A DNA stretch of 20,454 bases from an uncultured Rhodovulum sp. (GCA_946221765.1 CAMIMK010000018.1:1-20454), one strand, 5' to 3'; shown: positions 7,336 to 15,417, numbered from the stretch's first letter. The notes: generated by a model not told the origin, from the letters alone. Numbers and translations are program-made.

Positions 7336-7854
7336 TCAGGCCCGGGAAGCCGGCCGCGCGGCCATGAGATTGGCCCCACCGAGGAGGTGATCGACGAAGA
7401 GGCTGAGAAGCTGGGCCCGCCCCGAGACCCCGGCCTTGCGATAGACGGCCGCGCATTGGGCGCGGATCGTCCCGGCCCGGGCATCGCGGAGCCCGGCGAT
7501 CTCGTCGGTGGTGAACCCCTTGATGGCGAGAAGCGCGACCTCCCGCTCGGCAGGAGTCAGGCCCCATTGGTCGAAGGCGTCCTCCAGCACGCCGACGAAG
7601 GCGCCGCTGGCCGCGCGAATGCGCGCCTGCATCTCGTTGCTCTCGGCCCGGAGCCGGCGGAACTCGGCACCGATCAGCGCCGAGCCCAGCAGCAACGTGG
7701 CGATGATTGCCACTTCAAGCACCGCATGGGCCGGGTCGCTCGCGAGTTCGGCGAGTTCCGACAGGATGTCGATTGCGAGCAACACGCCGCAGGCCGCCTG
7801 TGCGGCGGCCGCAAGGGCGAGAATCCGGGATCGCCGACGGCGGTTCGGTGTCAT
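7336..7854 (-). CDS. Membrane-anchored LuxR-type HTH regulator
   Basis: A 172-residue protein: basic N-terminus (MTPNRRRRSR), two hydrophobic helices (about 11-31 and 45-63), a short amphipathic helix (64-82), and a C-terminal LuxR/GerE-type helix-turn-helix from about 97 to 156 (LTPAEREVALLAIKGFTTDEIA, then ...RAGTIRAQCAAVYRKAGVSGRAQL). There is no receiver, autoinducer or PAS domain, so any sensing must occur through the membrane part. The DNA-binding end should face the cytoplasm. It follows cytochrome b561 by 21 nt and precedes the Fe-alcohol dehydrogenase by 72 nt, which suggests it controls this cluster. HTH family is confident; targets and signal are unknown. The recognition helix departs from the classic S..TV..H pattern (DARAGTIRAQ). 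Confidence 0.85.
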   Translation of the reverse strand: MTPNRRRRSRILALAAAAQAACGVLLAIDILSELAELASDPAHAVLEVAIIATLLLGSALIGAEFRRLRAESNEMQARIRAASGAFVGVLEDAFDQWGLTPAEREVALLAIKGFTTDEIAGLRDARAGTIRAQCAAVYRKAGVSGRAQLLSLFVDHLLGGANLMAARPASRA

Positions 7855-7875
7855 TCCGGCCCTCGCGAAGGTCTG

Positions 7876-8409
7876 TCAGGGACGCTTGTTACCGGTCAGC
7901 ATGGCCTTCACCAGGTTTTCGCGGTGCCGCAGGCTCTCCCAGGCTACGCCCAGCCAATGCAGGAAGACAAGCGCGATGCCGAAGTTGGCAAGGCCCTCAT
8001 GCAGCGACTGGACCCAGTCCACTCCCCAGAAGGCGTCGAGGCCCATCATCCAGCCAGTGATGCCGAGTCCGGCCACCGTTGCCAGCAGCGCCACCACCAT
8101 GGCGCCGCCGGCGGGATTGTGGCCGATGAAGCGACGTTCGCGACCACGCACCACGTCCCGCGCATAGCCGAAAAAGCCGGCCGGCGACGGGACAAAGCTG
8201 GCGAAGCGGGCGTGGCGTGAACCGATGAAGCCCCAGACCAGCCGGATCGCCACGGCGGCAACGGCCGCCCACCCGAGCGCCTCGTGCAGGTCGCGCGGGC
8301 GTTCGAGAAGGAAGGCGCCCAGAAAACCCACCGCGAGCGTCCAGTGCAGCAGGCGCACCAGAGGATCCCAGACGCGGATCTTGTCCGACCCGCCCGCTTC
8401 ACCTGACAT
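7876..8409 (-). CDS. Cytochrome b561-family di-heme membrane protein
   Basis: A 177-residue four-helix cytochrome b of the b561/Ni-hydrogenase type. Hydrophobic segments lie at about 18-35, 44-62, 101-121 and 141-158. Candidate heme ligands are His22 (VRLLHWTLAV), His42, His137 and His151; RFIGHNPAGGAMV (93-105) is a recurrent motif of the family. These proteins pass electrons across or within the inner membrane, usually between quinone and a periplasmic partner. The ATG overlaps the stop of the PepSY gene by one base (TGATG), a pairing often seen between these families. The partner could be the PepSY protein or an unlinked cytochrome c. Donor and acceptor cannot be told from sequence. Confidence 0.92.
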   Translation of the reverse strand: MSGEAGGSDKIRVWDPLVRLLHWTLAVGFLGAFLLERPRDLHEALGWAAVAAVAIRLVWGFIGSRHARFASFVPSPAGFFGYARDVVRGRERRFIGHNPAGGAMVVALLATVAGLGITGWMMGLDAFWGVDWVQSLHEGLANFGIALVFLHWLGVAWESLRHRENLVKAMLTGNKRP

Positions 8410-8663
8410 CAGTCGGTCTCGCGCTCGAGTTCGGCGCCATTGCTGGGATCATAATAGATCTCGAGCTTTTCGTCGCCGTTGGTGCCGTAGATCTCGTAGC
8501 AGCCGTCACTGACCTTCATTTCGCGGATCTTGCCGCCGGCTTCCTCGAAGGACTTGGCGACCTGCCACATCGGCAATGTGGCGGGCATCTTGGAGCAGTC
8601 GGGTCCTGCAAAGGCCGGGGCCGCAAGCGTGGCGGCCGCGAGGCCAAGGGCAAGTCGAAGCAT
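8409..8663 (-). CDS. Small exported PepSY-like protein
   Basis: An 84-residue secreted protein. The signal peptide spans about residues 1-19, with likely cleavage after AFA. The mature part resembles the short PepSY domain: ...MWQVAKSFEEAGGKIREMKVSDGCYEIYGTN..., with GDEKLEIYYDPSNGAELERETD at the end. Cys23 and Cys55 could form a disulfide. The ATG at 8663 has a GGAG ribosome binding site. It is the first gene of the unit with cytochrome b561 and the LuxR-type regulator, and clustered palindromes lie about 90-130 nt upstream. Role unknown; in this context it may be a periplasmic modulator or partner of the cytochrome. Confidence 0.88.
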   Translation of the reverse strand: MLRLALGLAAATLAAPAFAGPDCSKMPATLPMWQVAKSFEEAGGKIREMKVSDGCYEIYGTNGDEKLEIYYDPSNGAELERETD

Positions 8664-8750
8664 GGGTCGTCTCCATCCGAGGGGGCGAGTCCGGCAGTTG
8701 CACCGGATCGCGCTGGGAGGGATGGATCGCCAAGGGGCGGGCGGCCATAG

Positions 8751-8790
8751 GTCATACGCTTATGACACCCCGCATAAGCAGATGCTTATG
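8751..8790 (-). promoter_or_regulatory. Clustered palindromes, candidate operator of the PepSY-b561-luxR unit
   Basis: Two perfect palindromes lie together: GTCATACGCTTATGAC (8751-8766, 6-bp arms) and CATAAGCAGATGCTTATG (8773-8790, 8-bp arms). The heptamer GCTTATG occurs directly at 8758 and 8784 and inverted at 8773. They lie in an AT-richer island 88 nt upstream of the PepSY start and 57 nt beyond the aldehyde dehydrogenase stop. This fits binding sites for a dimeric regulator, possibly the LuxR-type protein of the cluster or an unlinked response regulator. Confidence 0.6.
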
Positions 8791-8847
8791 GCGTGCGGAG
8801 CGCCGAAATTCTGGCGCTTCGGCGTCGCCAATGCAGGCTGCCAAAGG

Positions 8848-10233
8848 TCAGAGACGGCGCAGGTGATAGGATTTTGGGCGGGTCAGGCCGAGATAGCCGA
8901 GCGTTCCCAGCGAGGCGCCCCGGCCGGTCTCCTTGACGCCCGTCCAGGTCAGCGCCGGGTCCAGATAGTCGGCGCGGTTCATGAAGACGGTGCCGGTCTC
9001 GATCCCGGCTCCGAGCCTGACGGCGGCCTCGATATCGGAAGTCCAGACGCTGGCCGTCAGGCCATAGCGGCAGTCGTTCATCAGCGCGAGCGCCTCGGCA
9101 TCGTCGCGCACCGGCATGATGCCGACGACGGGGCCGAAGCTCTCCTCGATCATGACCCGCATCGCATGGGTGACGTTCACGAGGATCTGCGGCGCGAGAT
9201 AGGCGGTATCCCCGGTATCGGCGGGAAAGAGGCCGGGGTCGATCAGCGGCCGCGCCCCGGCCGCGATGGCCTCGGCGGTCTGGGCGCGGACGGTGTCGGC
9301 GAAGCGGCGCGCGGCCATCGGGCCGAGCGTGGTCTCGGCCTCGAGCGGGTTGCCGAGCCGGAGTTTCGAGACCCAGTCGACGGATTTCTCGACGAAGGCA
9401 TCGTAGAGGGCGACATGGACATAGATGCGCTCGATGCCGCAGCAGCACTGGCCGGCATTGTACATGGCGCCGTCCATCAGCACGTCGACGGCGGTGTCGA
9501 GGTCGGCATCGGCGCGGACATAGCCCGGGTCCTTGCCGCCGAGCTCGAGCCCGAGGCCGACGAAGGTCCCGGCGGCGGCCCGCTCGATCTCCTGCCCGCC
9601 GCGGACCGATCCGGTGAAGTTCACGAAGTCGAAGGCCCGCTCGGCGAGCAGCGCCGAAGTGGTGGCATGGTCGAGGAAGAGGTTGGTGAAGACGCCCTCG
9701 GGCAGGTGGGCGAAGGCCTGGGCGAGACGCTCGCCGGCCAGCGGCGTCTGGCTCGCATGCTTGAGCACGATGGCATTGCCGGCGATGAGGCCGGGGACGA
9801 TGGTGTTGACCGCGGTCAGGAAGGGATAGTTCCAGGGCGCGACGACGAAGACGAGGCCGAGGGGTTCGCGGGCGAGAAAGCGGCGGAAGCGGTCGCTGTC
9901 CTCGATCACCTGCGGCGCGAGGGTCTCGGCGGCAATCGCGGCCATATGGGCGGTGCGCTCGCGGACGCCGCCCATCTCGCCGCCATAGCGGACGGGCCGG
10001 CCCATCTGCCAGGCGAGTTCCTGCACGAGGTCGGCGTTGACCCCGTCGAGCCGGGCGATGCCCTCCGTGACCAGCGCGATGCGCTCCTCCAGCGGCCGGG
10101 CGGCCCAGGCGCGCTGCGCGCTCCGGGCAAGGGCGAGCCGGGTCCGGACGCTCCCGATCGGCTCGGGCGGGCGGGTCGCATAGACGCTGCCGTCGACGGG
10201 AGAGATGCAGGTGATGTCGGTCATTCCCCTCAT
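8848..10233 (-). CDS. NAD(P)-dependent aldehyde dehydrogenase
   Basis: A 461-residue aldehyde dehydrogenase superfamily enzyme. Motifs: APWNYPFLTAVN (132-143), FTGSVRGG (206-213), the general-base Glu230 in LGLELGGKDP, and the nucleophile Cys264 in NAGQCCCGIER, which has three cysteines in a row. ESFGPVVGIMPV (in the C-terminal half) is the usual ALDH signature. The ATG at 10233 has an AAGGA site overlapping the stop of the ligase gene, 12 nt away; an ATG at 10224 is the alternative. It likely oxidises the aldehyde formed from the ligase product, with NAD(P)+. Candidates are gamma-glutamyl-aminobutyraldehyde (putrescine route) or gamma-glutamyl-aminoacetaldehyde (ethanolamine route). The exact substrate cannot be read from sequence. 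Confidence 0.93.
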   Translation of the reverse strand: MRGMTDITCISPVDGSVYATRPPEPIGSVRTRLALARSAQRAWAARPLEERIALVTEGIARLDGVNADLVQELAWQMGRPVRYGGEMGGVRERTAHMAAIAAETLAPQVIEDSDRFRRFLAREPLGLVFVVAPWNYPFLTAVNTIVPGLIAGNAIVLKHASQTPLAGERLAQAFAHLPEGVFTNLFLDHATTSALLAERAFDFVNFTGSVRGGQEIERAAAGTFVGLGLELGGKDPGYVRADADLDTAVDVLMDGAMYNAGQCCCGIERIYVHVALYDAFVEKSVDWVSKLRLGNPLEAETTLGPMAARRFADTVRAQTAEAIAAGARPLIDPGLFPADTGDTAYLAPQILVNVTHAMRVMIEESFGPVVGIMPVRDDAEALALMNDCRYGLTASVWTSDIEAAVRLGAGIETGTVFMNRADYLDPALTWTGVKETGRGASLGTLGYLGLTRPKSYHLRRL

Positions 10234-10245
10234 TTCCCTAATCCT

Positions 10246-11613
10246 TCAGGCGCGCTCGAAGCCGCGGGCGATGTCCCAGTCCGTGACGCGTCGGTCGCAC
10301 TCGGCCTGTTCCCAGCGGGCAGCATGGACGTAATGCGCGACCACCGCGTCGCCAAATGCGGCGCGCAGCATCGCCGATCCCTCCGCCGCGTCGGCGGCGG
10401 CGCGCAGGGTGCGCGGGATCTCGCGGGCCGAGGTCGCGCCATAGGCATCGCCGAAGAACTCGGGCTCCAGCTCCAGCCCCTGCTCGATCCCGGCCATCCC
10501 GGCCGCGAGAAGCGCGGCATAGGCGAGATGCGGCGTCAGGTCGGCCCCTCCCACCCGGCACTCGACGCGCACCGATTTCGTGCCGGCCCCGACGAGGCGG
10601 TAGCCGGCCGTGCGGTTGTCGGCCGACCAGACCGCCCGGGTGGGGGCGAAGGTGCCGGCGACGAACCGCTTGTAGCTGTTGACATAGGGCGCGAGGAACA
10701 GGGTGATCTCGTCGGCATGCGCCAGCAGCCCCGCGAGATAGCTCCGCATCAGGGCCGACATCCCGTGCGGCGCCCCGGGCTCGAAGAAGGCCGGAGCGCC
10801 GTCGAGGCTGCGCAGGCTCTGGTGGACATGGCAGGAGGATCCGGCCTGCGCCTGGTCGTACTTGGCCATGAAGGTGGCGGCCTGGCCCTTCGACCAGGCG
10901 ATTTCCTTGACGCCATGCTTGGTGAGCACGTGGATGTCGGCGGCGGCGAGGGCCTCGGCATAGGTGACGTTGACCTCCGCCTGTCCGGCGCTCGCCTCGC
11001 CCCTGGAACTCTCGACCGGGATTCCGGCGGCGTTGAGCCCGGTGCGGATCGCGCGCATCACCGCCTCTTCCTTGGAGGTCTGGAAGATGTGGTAGTCCTG
11101 GTTATAGGCCGAGACCGGGGTCATGCCCCGGTAGCCCTGGGCCTGCAGCTCCTCGTAGCTCTGGCGGAAGAGGAAGAATTCGAGCTCGGAGGCCATCATC
11201 GCCTCATAGCCGAGCGCGCGCAGCCGCGCGGTCTGCCGCCTCAGGATCGCCCGGGGCGACTGGGGCACCTCGGCATGGCCGTGGGGGTCGAGCACATCGC
11301 AGAGGACGAGCGCGGTGCCCGGCAGCCAGGGGATTCGGCGCAGCGTCGAAAGGTCGGGCTTCAGGGTGTTGTCGCCATAGCCGCTGGCCTCGCCGCCGGC
11401 CCGATAGCCGGGGACGGCCTCCATCTCGAGGTCGGTTGCCAGCAGATAGGTGCAGCCATGGGTCTCGCGGTGGCCGCTGGCGAGGAAGAATTCCGCCTGG
11501 AACCGCTTGCCGATCAACCGGCCCTGCATGTCGATCAGGACGACGAGCACCGTGTCGATCGTGCCGGCGGCAACGGCCTCGGCCAGGCCGTCCATCGTCA
11601 GATTTCCGGTCAC
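10246..11613 (-). CDS. Glutamine synthetase-like gamma-glutamyl amine ligase
   Basis: A 455-residue protein of the glutamine synthetase fold, of the PuuA/GlnA4 type rather than a true GlnA. It has the beta-grasp VVLIDMQGRLIGKR (24-37), metal-binding ELE (143-145), GEASAGQAEVN (205-215), GSSCHVHQSL (258-267), APYVNSYKR (308-316) and RVECRVGGAD (349-358). The C-terminal adenylylation tyrosine motif of GlnA is absent. Such enzymes use ATP to link the gamma-carboxyl of glutamate to putrescine, ethanolamine or another amine. GTG start at 11613 with GGGGGA upstream; the ATG 18 nt inside is less well placed. It is followed by the aldehyde dehydrogenase in the same transcript. The amine is unknown. 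Confidence 0.92.
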   Translation of the reverse strand: MTGNLTMDGLAEAVAAGTIDTVLVVLIDMQGRLIGKRFQAEFFLASGHRETHGCTYLLATDLEMEAVPGYRAGGEASGYGDNTLKPDLSTLRRIPWLPGTALVLCDVLDPHGHAEVPQSPRAILRRQTARLRALGYEAMMASELEFFLFRQSYEELQAQGYRGMTPVSAYNQDYHIFQTSKEEAVMRAIRTGLNAAGIPVESSRGEASAGQAEVNVTYAEALAAADIHVLTKHGVKEIAWSKGQAATFMAKYDQAQAGSSCHVHQSLRSLDGAPAFFEPGAPHGMSALMRSYLAGLLAHADEITLFLAPYVNSYKRFVAGTFAPTRAVWSADNRTAGYRLVGAGTKSVRVECRVGGADLTPHLAYAALLAAGMAGIEQGLELEPEFFGDAYGATSAREIPRTLRAAADAAEGSAMLRAAFGDAVVAHYVHAARWEQAECDRRVTDWDIARGFERA

Positions 11614-11696
11614 GTTGTCCCCCGCGCGTACTCCTTCCCGAGGCTAGAGGGGAGGCCCGGGCGTGGCAAGGCGGCCGGGACAGCCCGGGTCCGGGG

Positions 11697-13547
11697 TCAG
11701 GACGCGCCCTTTCCCGGCAGGGGCGTCCGGCGGCCGAAGCCGAGGCGGCGGGACCAGCGGCCGAGGAGGGGGGCGACGCCGTCCTCCTCGGCCGCGATGG
11801 TGGCGAGCAACTCGTCGTCGGGTTCGCGCGCGAGCAGGGCATCGAGCTGCAGCCCGACCGCGGTGATCTGCCCGTGGTCGAGGCGGCGCACCACGAGCCG
11901 CCCGCCCTCGACCGGCACGCTTGCCCCCGGGGCGAGGCGGGGCCCGAGCGCGGCGGCGGTCCAGTCGGCAATCGTGATCCCGGGATCGTGGTCGCCGAAG
12001 CGGATCTCGTAGAATCGCTCGACCTCGCCGATGCGGCTCTCGCCGCGCAGCGTCAGTTCGCCGAAGGCGATGCCGAGCCGGCGGGCCACCTCCGGGCTGA
12101 CGCGGAACAGGGTGTCGAGCCTCCGGATCCGGTCGCGGGTGACGAGGAAATAGGCATAGTCGCCGGGTTGCAGCCGGCCGGCGGTGGCGGGATCGAGGAT
12201 GGCGCCGCGCCGCACCACCATCAGCACCCGCGCCCAGGCGGGCAGGCGGGCGATGCCGAGGATCACCGCCTCGGTCGCGACGGCATAGCCGACGATCTCC
12301 TGCTCGGTCTGTCCGGGAATGTCGATCTCGACCCGGCTGGTGTGGGGCAGGGCATGGCGGAGCGCCACCCCGAGGCGCCGGGCCGCGGGGACGAGCGTGG
12401 AGCCCTGCACGAGCAGCGAGACCAGCACCACGAAGAAGGCCACGTTGAAATAGAGGCTGGCGTCCGGCAGGCCCGCGATCATCGGTACCGCGGCAAGGAA
12501 GATCGAGACCGCGCCGCGCAGGCCCACCCAGGAGACGAAGATCTTCTGGGCCCGGGAAAAGCCGTGGCCGGCGGTGCAGAGCCAGACCGCCGCCGGCCGG
12601 GCGACGAAGGTGAGGACCGTGGCGATGAGCAGGCCGGGCAGCGCATGGTCGAGAAGCCGGTGCGGGGTCACGAGCAGGCCGAGGACGAGGAACATGACGA
12701 TCTGGCTGAGCCAGGTGACCGCGTCGTGGAAGCCGACGATCGAGGGATAGGCGCGGGTCGGCCGGTTCGCCATCACGAGCCCGGCCAGATAGGCGGCGAG
12801 AAAGCCGCTGCCCCCGGCCAGCGTGGTGCCGGAGGCGATCAGGATCGCGCTCGCCACGACGAAGAGCGGGTGGAGGCCGCCCTGCATCGGCACCCGGTTC
12901 AGGATGGCGACGAGGGCGGCCCCCCCGGCGAGCCCGACCGCGGCGCCGATGACGGCCTCCAGCACAAGTTCCTCCAGCACGACCCAGCCGGTCGCGGCGG
13001 TGCCTGCGGCGAGCAGTCGGGTGAGGGCGAGGGTCAGGAAGACGGCGATCGGGTCATTCGTGCCGGATTCGATCTCCAGCGTCGCGCCGACGCGGTTGTG
13101 GAGCTGCAATCCGCCGGTGCGGATCAGGAAGAAGACCGCGGCCGCGTCGGTGGCAGAGACGATCGCCCCGAGCAGCAGGGCTTCGCGCGGGGCCAGGCCG
13201 AGCACGGCCCAGGCGGCAAGCCCGGTGATCACGGCGGTGACGACGACACCGGCGGTGGCCAGCAGCATCGAGGGCACCAGCACCCCGCGGAAGGTCGCGA
13301 GCCGGGTGCGCAGGCCGCCGTCGAAGAGGATGACCGCAAGCGCCATCGACCCGACCAGATAGGTGAGGCGGAAGTTGTCGAAATGGATCTGCCCGGGGCC
13401 ATCCTCGCCCGCGAGCATCCCGACCACGAGGAAGACGAGCAGCAGCGGCATGCCGAAGCGGGTGGCGACGAGGCTCGAGAAGATGCCGATGAGCACCAGG
13501 GCCGACCCGGCAAAGATCAGGGTGTTGACGAGGGCGATGCCATCCAT
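11697..13547 (-). CDS. nhaP2: CPA1-type K+(Na+)/H+ antiporter, NhaP2/CvrA family
   Basis: A 616-residue inner-membrane antiporter. About 12-13 hydrophobic segments fill residues 1-395, with the CPA1 signature SATDAAAVF (131-139) and ESGTNDPIAVF (160-170), where Asp134 and Asn164-Asp165 mark the transport site. The C-terminal 200 residues are soluble: a TrkA-C-like domain (...RRGAILDPATAGRLQPGDYAYFLV...) then a CorC/HlyC-type transporter-associated domain, the layout of NhaP2/CvrA, which protects from high cytoplasmic K+. I chose the ATG at 13547 because MDGIALVNTLIF matches the family N-terminus; no clear ribosome binding site is seen. It is divergent from a SulP transporter across 175 nt. 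Ion specificity (K+ against Na+) cannot be told. Confidence 0.92.
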   Translation of the reverse strand: MDGIALVNTLIFAGSALVLIGIFSSLVATRFGMPLLLVFLVVGMLAGEDGPGQIHFDNFRLTYLVGSMALAVILFDGGLRTRLATFRGVLVPSMLLATAGVVVTAVITGLAAWAVLGLAPREALLLGAIVSATDAAAVFFLIRTGGLQLHNRVGATLEIESGTNDPIAVFLTLALTRLLAAGTAATGWVVLEELVLEAVIGAAVGLAGGAALVAILNRVPMQGGLHPLFVVASAILIASGTTLAGGSGFLAAYLAGLVMANRPTRAYPSIVGFHDAVTWLSQIVMFLVLGLLVTPHRLLDHALPGLLIATVLTFVARPAAVWLCTAGHGFSRAQKIFVSWVGLRGAVSIFLAAVPMIAGLPDASLYFNVAFFVVLVSLLVQGSTLVPAARRLGVALRHALPHTSRVEIDIPGQTEQEIVGYAVATEAVILGIARLPAWARVLMVVRRGAILDPATAGRLQPGDYAYFLVTRDRIRRLDTLFRVSPEVARRLGIAFGELTLRGESRIGEVERFYEIRFGDHDPGITIADWTAAALGPRLAPGASVPVEGGRLVVRRLDHGQITAVGLQLDALLAREPDDELLATIAAEEDGVAPLLGRWSRRLGFGRRTPLPGKGAS

Positions 13548-13722
13548 GCGGGCGGGCCTGGGCGGAGATGTTCGGGGCGTCTGCACCGGAGGTTACGGGA
13601 GGGATGCATCGGAAGCGAAGCGATTTCGCGGGATCTGCCAACGATTTGCCTTGTGGCCGGCGGGGCGAGGCGCGAAGAGTTGGGCATTCCAGCCCAGACA
13701 CCGGACAATTCGTCCTATCCGC
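13548..13722. other. Divergent intergenic region between antiporter and SulP genes
   Basis: 175 nt that must carry both promoters. I find no convincing -35/-10 pair or operator, and no ribosome binding site before either start. There is no small ORF with coding character. Confidence 0.4.
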
Positions 13723-15417
13723 ATGATGACACGCTCGCCCGTCGCCTCCGCGACCGCATCCGATTTCGTGCCGAAGCTCGTGACCACCCTGCGCGAGGGC
13801 TATGGTCCGGCGAAGTTCCGTGCCGATGCCATTGCCGGGCTGACGGTCGCGATCGTCGCCCTGCCCCTGTCGATGGCGATCGCGATCGCCTCCGGGGTCA
13901 CCCCGCAGATGGGGCTGATCACCGCGATCGTCGGCGGGTTTCTCGTCTCGGCCCTCGGCGGCAGCCGGTTTCAGGTGGGGGGGCCGGCGGGCGCCTTCAT
14001 CGTGCTCGTCTCCACGACGGTCCAGGCCCATGGGCTCGACGGGCTGATCCTCGCCACCTTCCTCTCGGGGATCCTGCTGGCGGGCCTCGGTCTGCTGCGG
14101 CTCGGGACTTACGTGAAGTTCATCCCCTTCCCGGTGACGGTGGGATTCACCGCCGGCATCGCCGCCATCATCTTCGCCAGCCAGATCAAGCCGCTGCTGG
14201 GGCTGACGCTGGCGGGGCCCGAGCCGGCCGCGCTCACGGAGAAGCTCCCGGCGCTCTGGGCGGCGCTGCCGACGCTGAACCCCGTCACCTGCGCGCTGTC
14301 GGCGGCCTGCATCGCCGGCCTGCTGGGCCTGAAGCGGCTGCGGCCGCACTGGCCGCGGCTGCTCATCGTGGTGGTGGCGGCGGCGGCGGCGGCGGCCGCG
14401 CTGCGGCTGCCGGTCGCCACCATCGGCTCGACCTTCGGCGCGCTCCCGAGCGGGCTGCCGGCGCCGTCGCTCCCGACCTTCTCGCAGGAGAAGCTGGTGG
14501 CGGTCCTGCCGAGTGCGGTCTCCTTCACCCTGCTCGGGGCGATCGAGTCGCTGCTGTCGGCGGTGGTGGCGGATGGCATGACCGGGCGGCGGCACCGCTC
14601 GAACACCGAACTGGTGGCGCAGGGCGTGGCCAACATGGGCTCGGCCCTCTTCGGCGGCTTCTGCGTGACGGGCACCATCGCCCGAACCGCGACGAACGTC
14701 CGCGCCGGGGCGCAGGGGCCGGTGGCGGGGATGCTGCACGCGGTGTTCCTGCTCGCCTTCCTCGTCGTCGCGGCGCCGCTCGCGGGGTTCATCCCGCTCG
14801 CGGCGCTCGCCGCGGTGCTTGCGCTCGTCTCCTGGGACATGGTCGAAAAGCCGGCCATCGCCGCGCTGTCGCGGTCGTCGCGGGGAGATGCGGCCGTGCT
14901 CTACGTGACGCTCGGCCTCACGATCTTCCGCGACCTCAGCGAGGCGATCGTCGTGGGCTTCGCGCTCGGCGCGGTGCTCTTCATCCACCGGATGTCGACG
15001 ACGGTCCAGGTGGTGGAGCCGTCGGAGCGGACGCCCTATGATTCGCGGGATGCCACCGATCCGCAGGTGCTGGTCTATCGCATCCGGGGGGCGATGTTCT
15101 TCGGTGCGGTTTCCAGCATTGCGGCGGTTCTGGAGCGGATCGATGACGACAGCCGGCTGATCGTCATCGACTTCTCGGAGGTGACGCTGGTCGACTCCTC
15201 GGCCGCGCACATGATCGAGAGCCTTGCGCACAAGGCGCACCGGCGCGGGGTCACGGTCTATCTGACGGGGACGACGGCAAGCCTGCGCCGCGAACTGCTG
15301 CGGCAGGGCGCGCGGCCGCCGGTTGCGCGCTATGCGACAAGCGTCGCGGCGGCGCTGGAGTCGGCCCGGCGGCGCGGAATCGTCCTCGCGCCGCCGCCGG
15401 AGATGCAGCCCGCCTGA
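13723..15417 (+). CDS. SulP-family anion transporter with STAS domain
   Basis: A 564-residue secondary transporter. The SulP membrane part spans about 28-425 and shows ALPLSMAIAIASGVTPQMGL and the SRFQVGGPAGAFIVLV signature in its first quarter. The C-terminal STAS domain (about 445-550) has VIDFSEVTLVDSSAAHMIESL, with the DSS that is phosphorylated or nucleotide-linked in anti-sigma antagonists. Substrate may be sulfate, bicarbonate or a dicarboxylate; SulP sequences do not settle this. The ATG at 13723 is followed directly by a second ATG, and no ribosome binding site is visible; upstream in-frame sequence is not hydrophobic or family-like. A poly-alanine run in the membrane part is encoded by GGC repeats. 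Divergent from the antiporter gene. Confidence 0.92.
   Translation: MMTRSPVASATASDFVPKLVTTLREGYGPAKFRADAIAGLTVAIVALPLSMAIAIASGVTPQMGLITAIVGGFLVSALGGSRFQVGGPAGAFIVLVSTTVQAHGLDGLILATFLSGILLAGLGLLRLGTYVKFIPFPVTVGFTAGIAAIIFASQIKPLLGLTLAGPEPAALTEKLPALWAALPTLNPVTCALSAACIAGLLGLKRLRPHWPRLLIVVVAAAAAAAALRLPVATIGSTFGALPSGLPAPSLPTFSQEKLVAVLPSAVSFTLLGAIESLLSAVVADGMTGRRHRSNTELVAQGVANMGSALFGGFCVTGTIARTATNVRAGAQGPVAGMLHAVFLLAFLVVAAPLAGFIPLAALAAVLALVSWDMVEKPAIAALSRSSRGDAAVLYVTLGLTIFRDLSEAIVVGFALGAVLFIHRMSTTVQVVEPSERTPYDSRDATDPQVLVYRIRGAMFFGAVSSIAAVLERIDDDSRLIVIDFSEVTLVDSSAAHMIESLAHKAHRRGVTVYLTGTTASLRRELLRQGARPPVARYATSVAAALESARRRGIVLAPPPEMQPA
14376..14396 (+). repeat. (GGC)7 tract inside the SulP gene
   Basis: Seven perfect GGC units, preceded by GGT units, encode a run of alanines after a run of valines in a membrane helix. 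Unit-number changes would keep the frame. Confidence 0.8.

Noticed and set aside
8799..8824. Two mutually exclusive small hairpins after the aldehyde dehydrogenase
   Set aside because: They could suggest attenuation, but there is no U-tract and no gene start immediately beyond; chance pairing in GC-rich DNA is adequate.
11656..11689. Inverted repeat CCCGGGC/GCCCGGG between the antiporter and ligase genes
   Set aside because: 7-bp arms of pure G/C with a 20-nt loop and no U-tract; such matches are frequent at this GC content.
8530..12012. A 1160-codon open frame on the + strand across the aldehyde dehydrogenase and ligase genes
   Set aside because: It is antisense to three well-supported genes; its translation is low-complexity (R, G, D, H-rich) with no motif. 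Long antisense frames are expected from high third-position GC.
11436..15041. A 1201-codon open frame on the + strand across the antiporter and SulP genes
   Set aside because: It runs antisense to the antiporter and out of frame through SulP; composition is GC-skew noise with no recognisable domain.
13054..15240. A 728-codon minus-strand frame opposite SulP
   Set aside because: Arg/His/Asp-rich shadow of the SulP gene with no motif or ribosome binding site.
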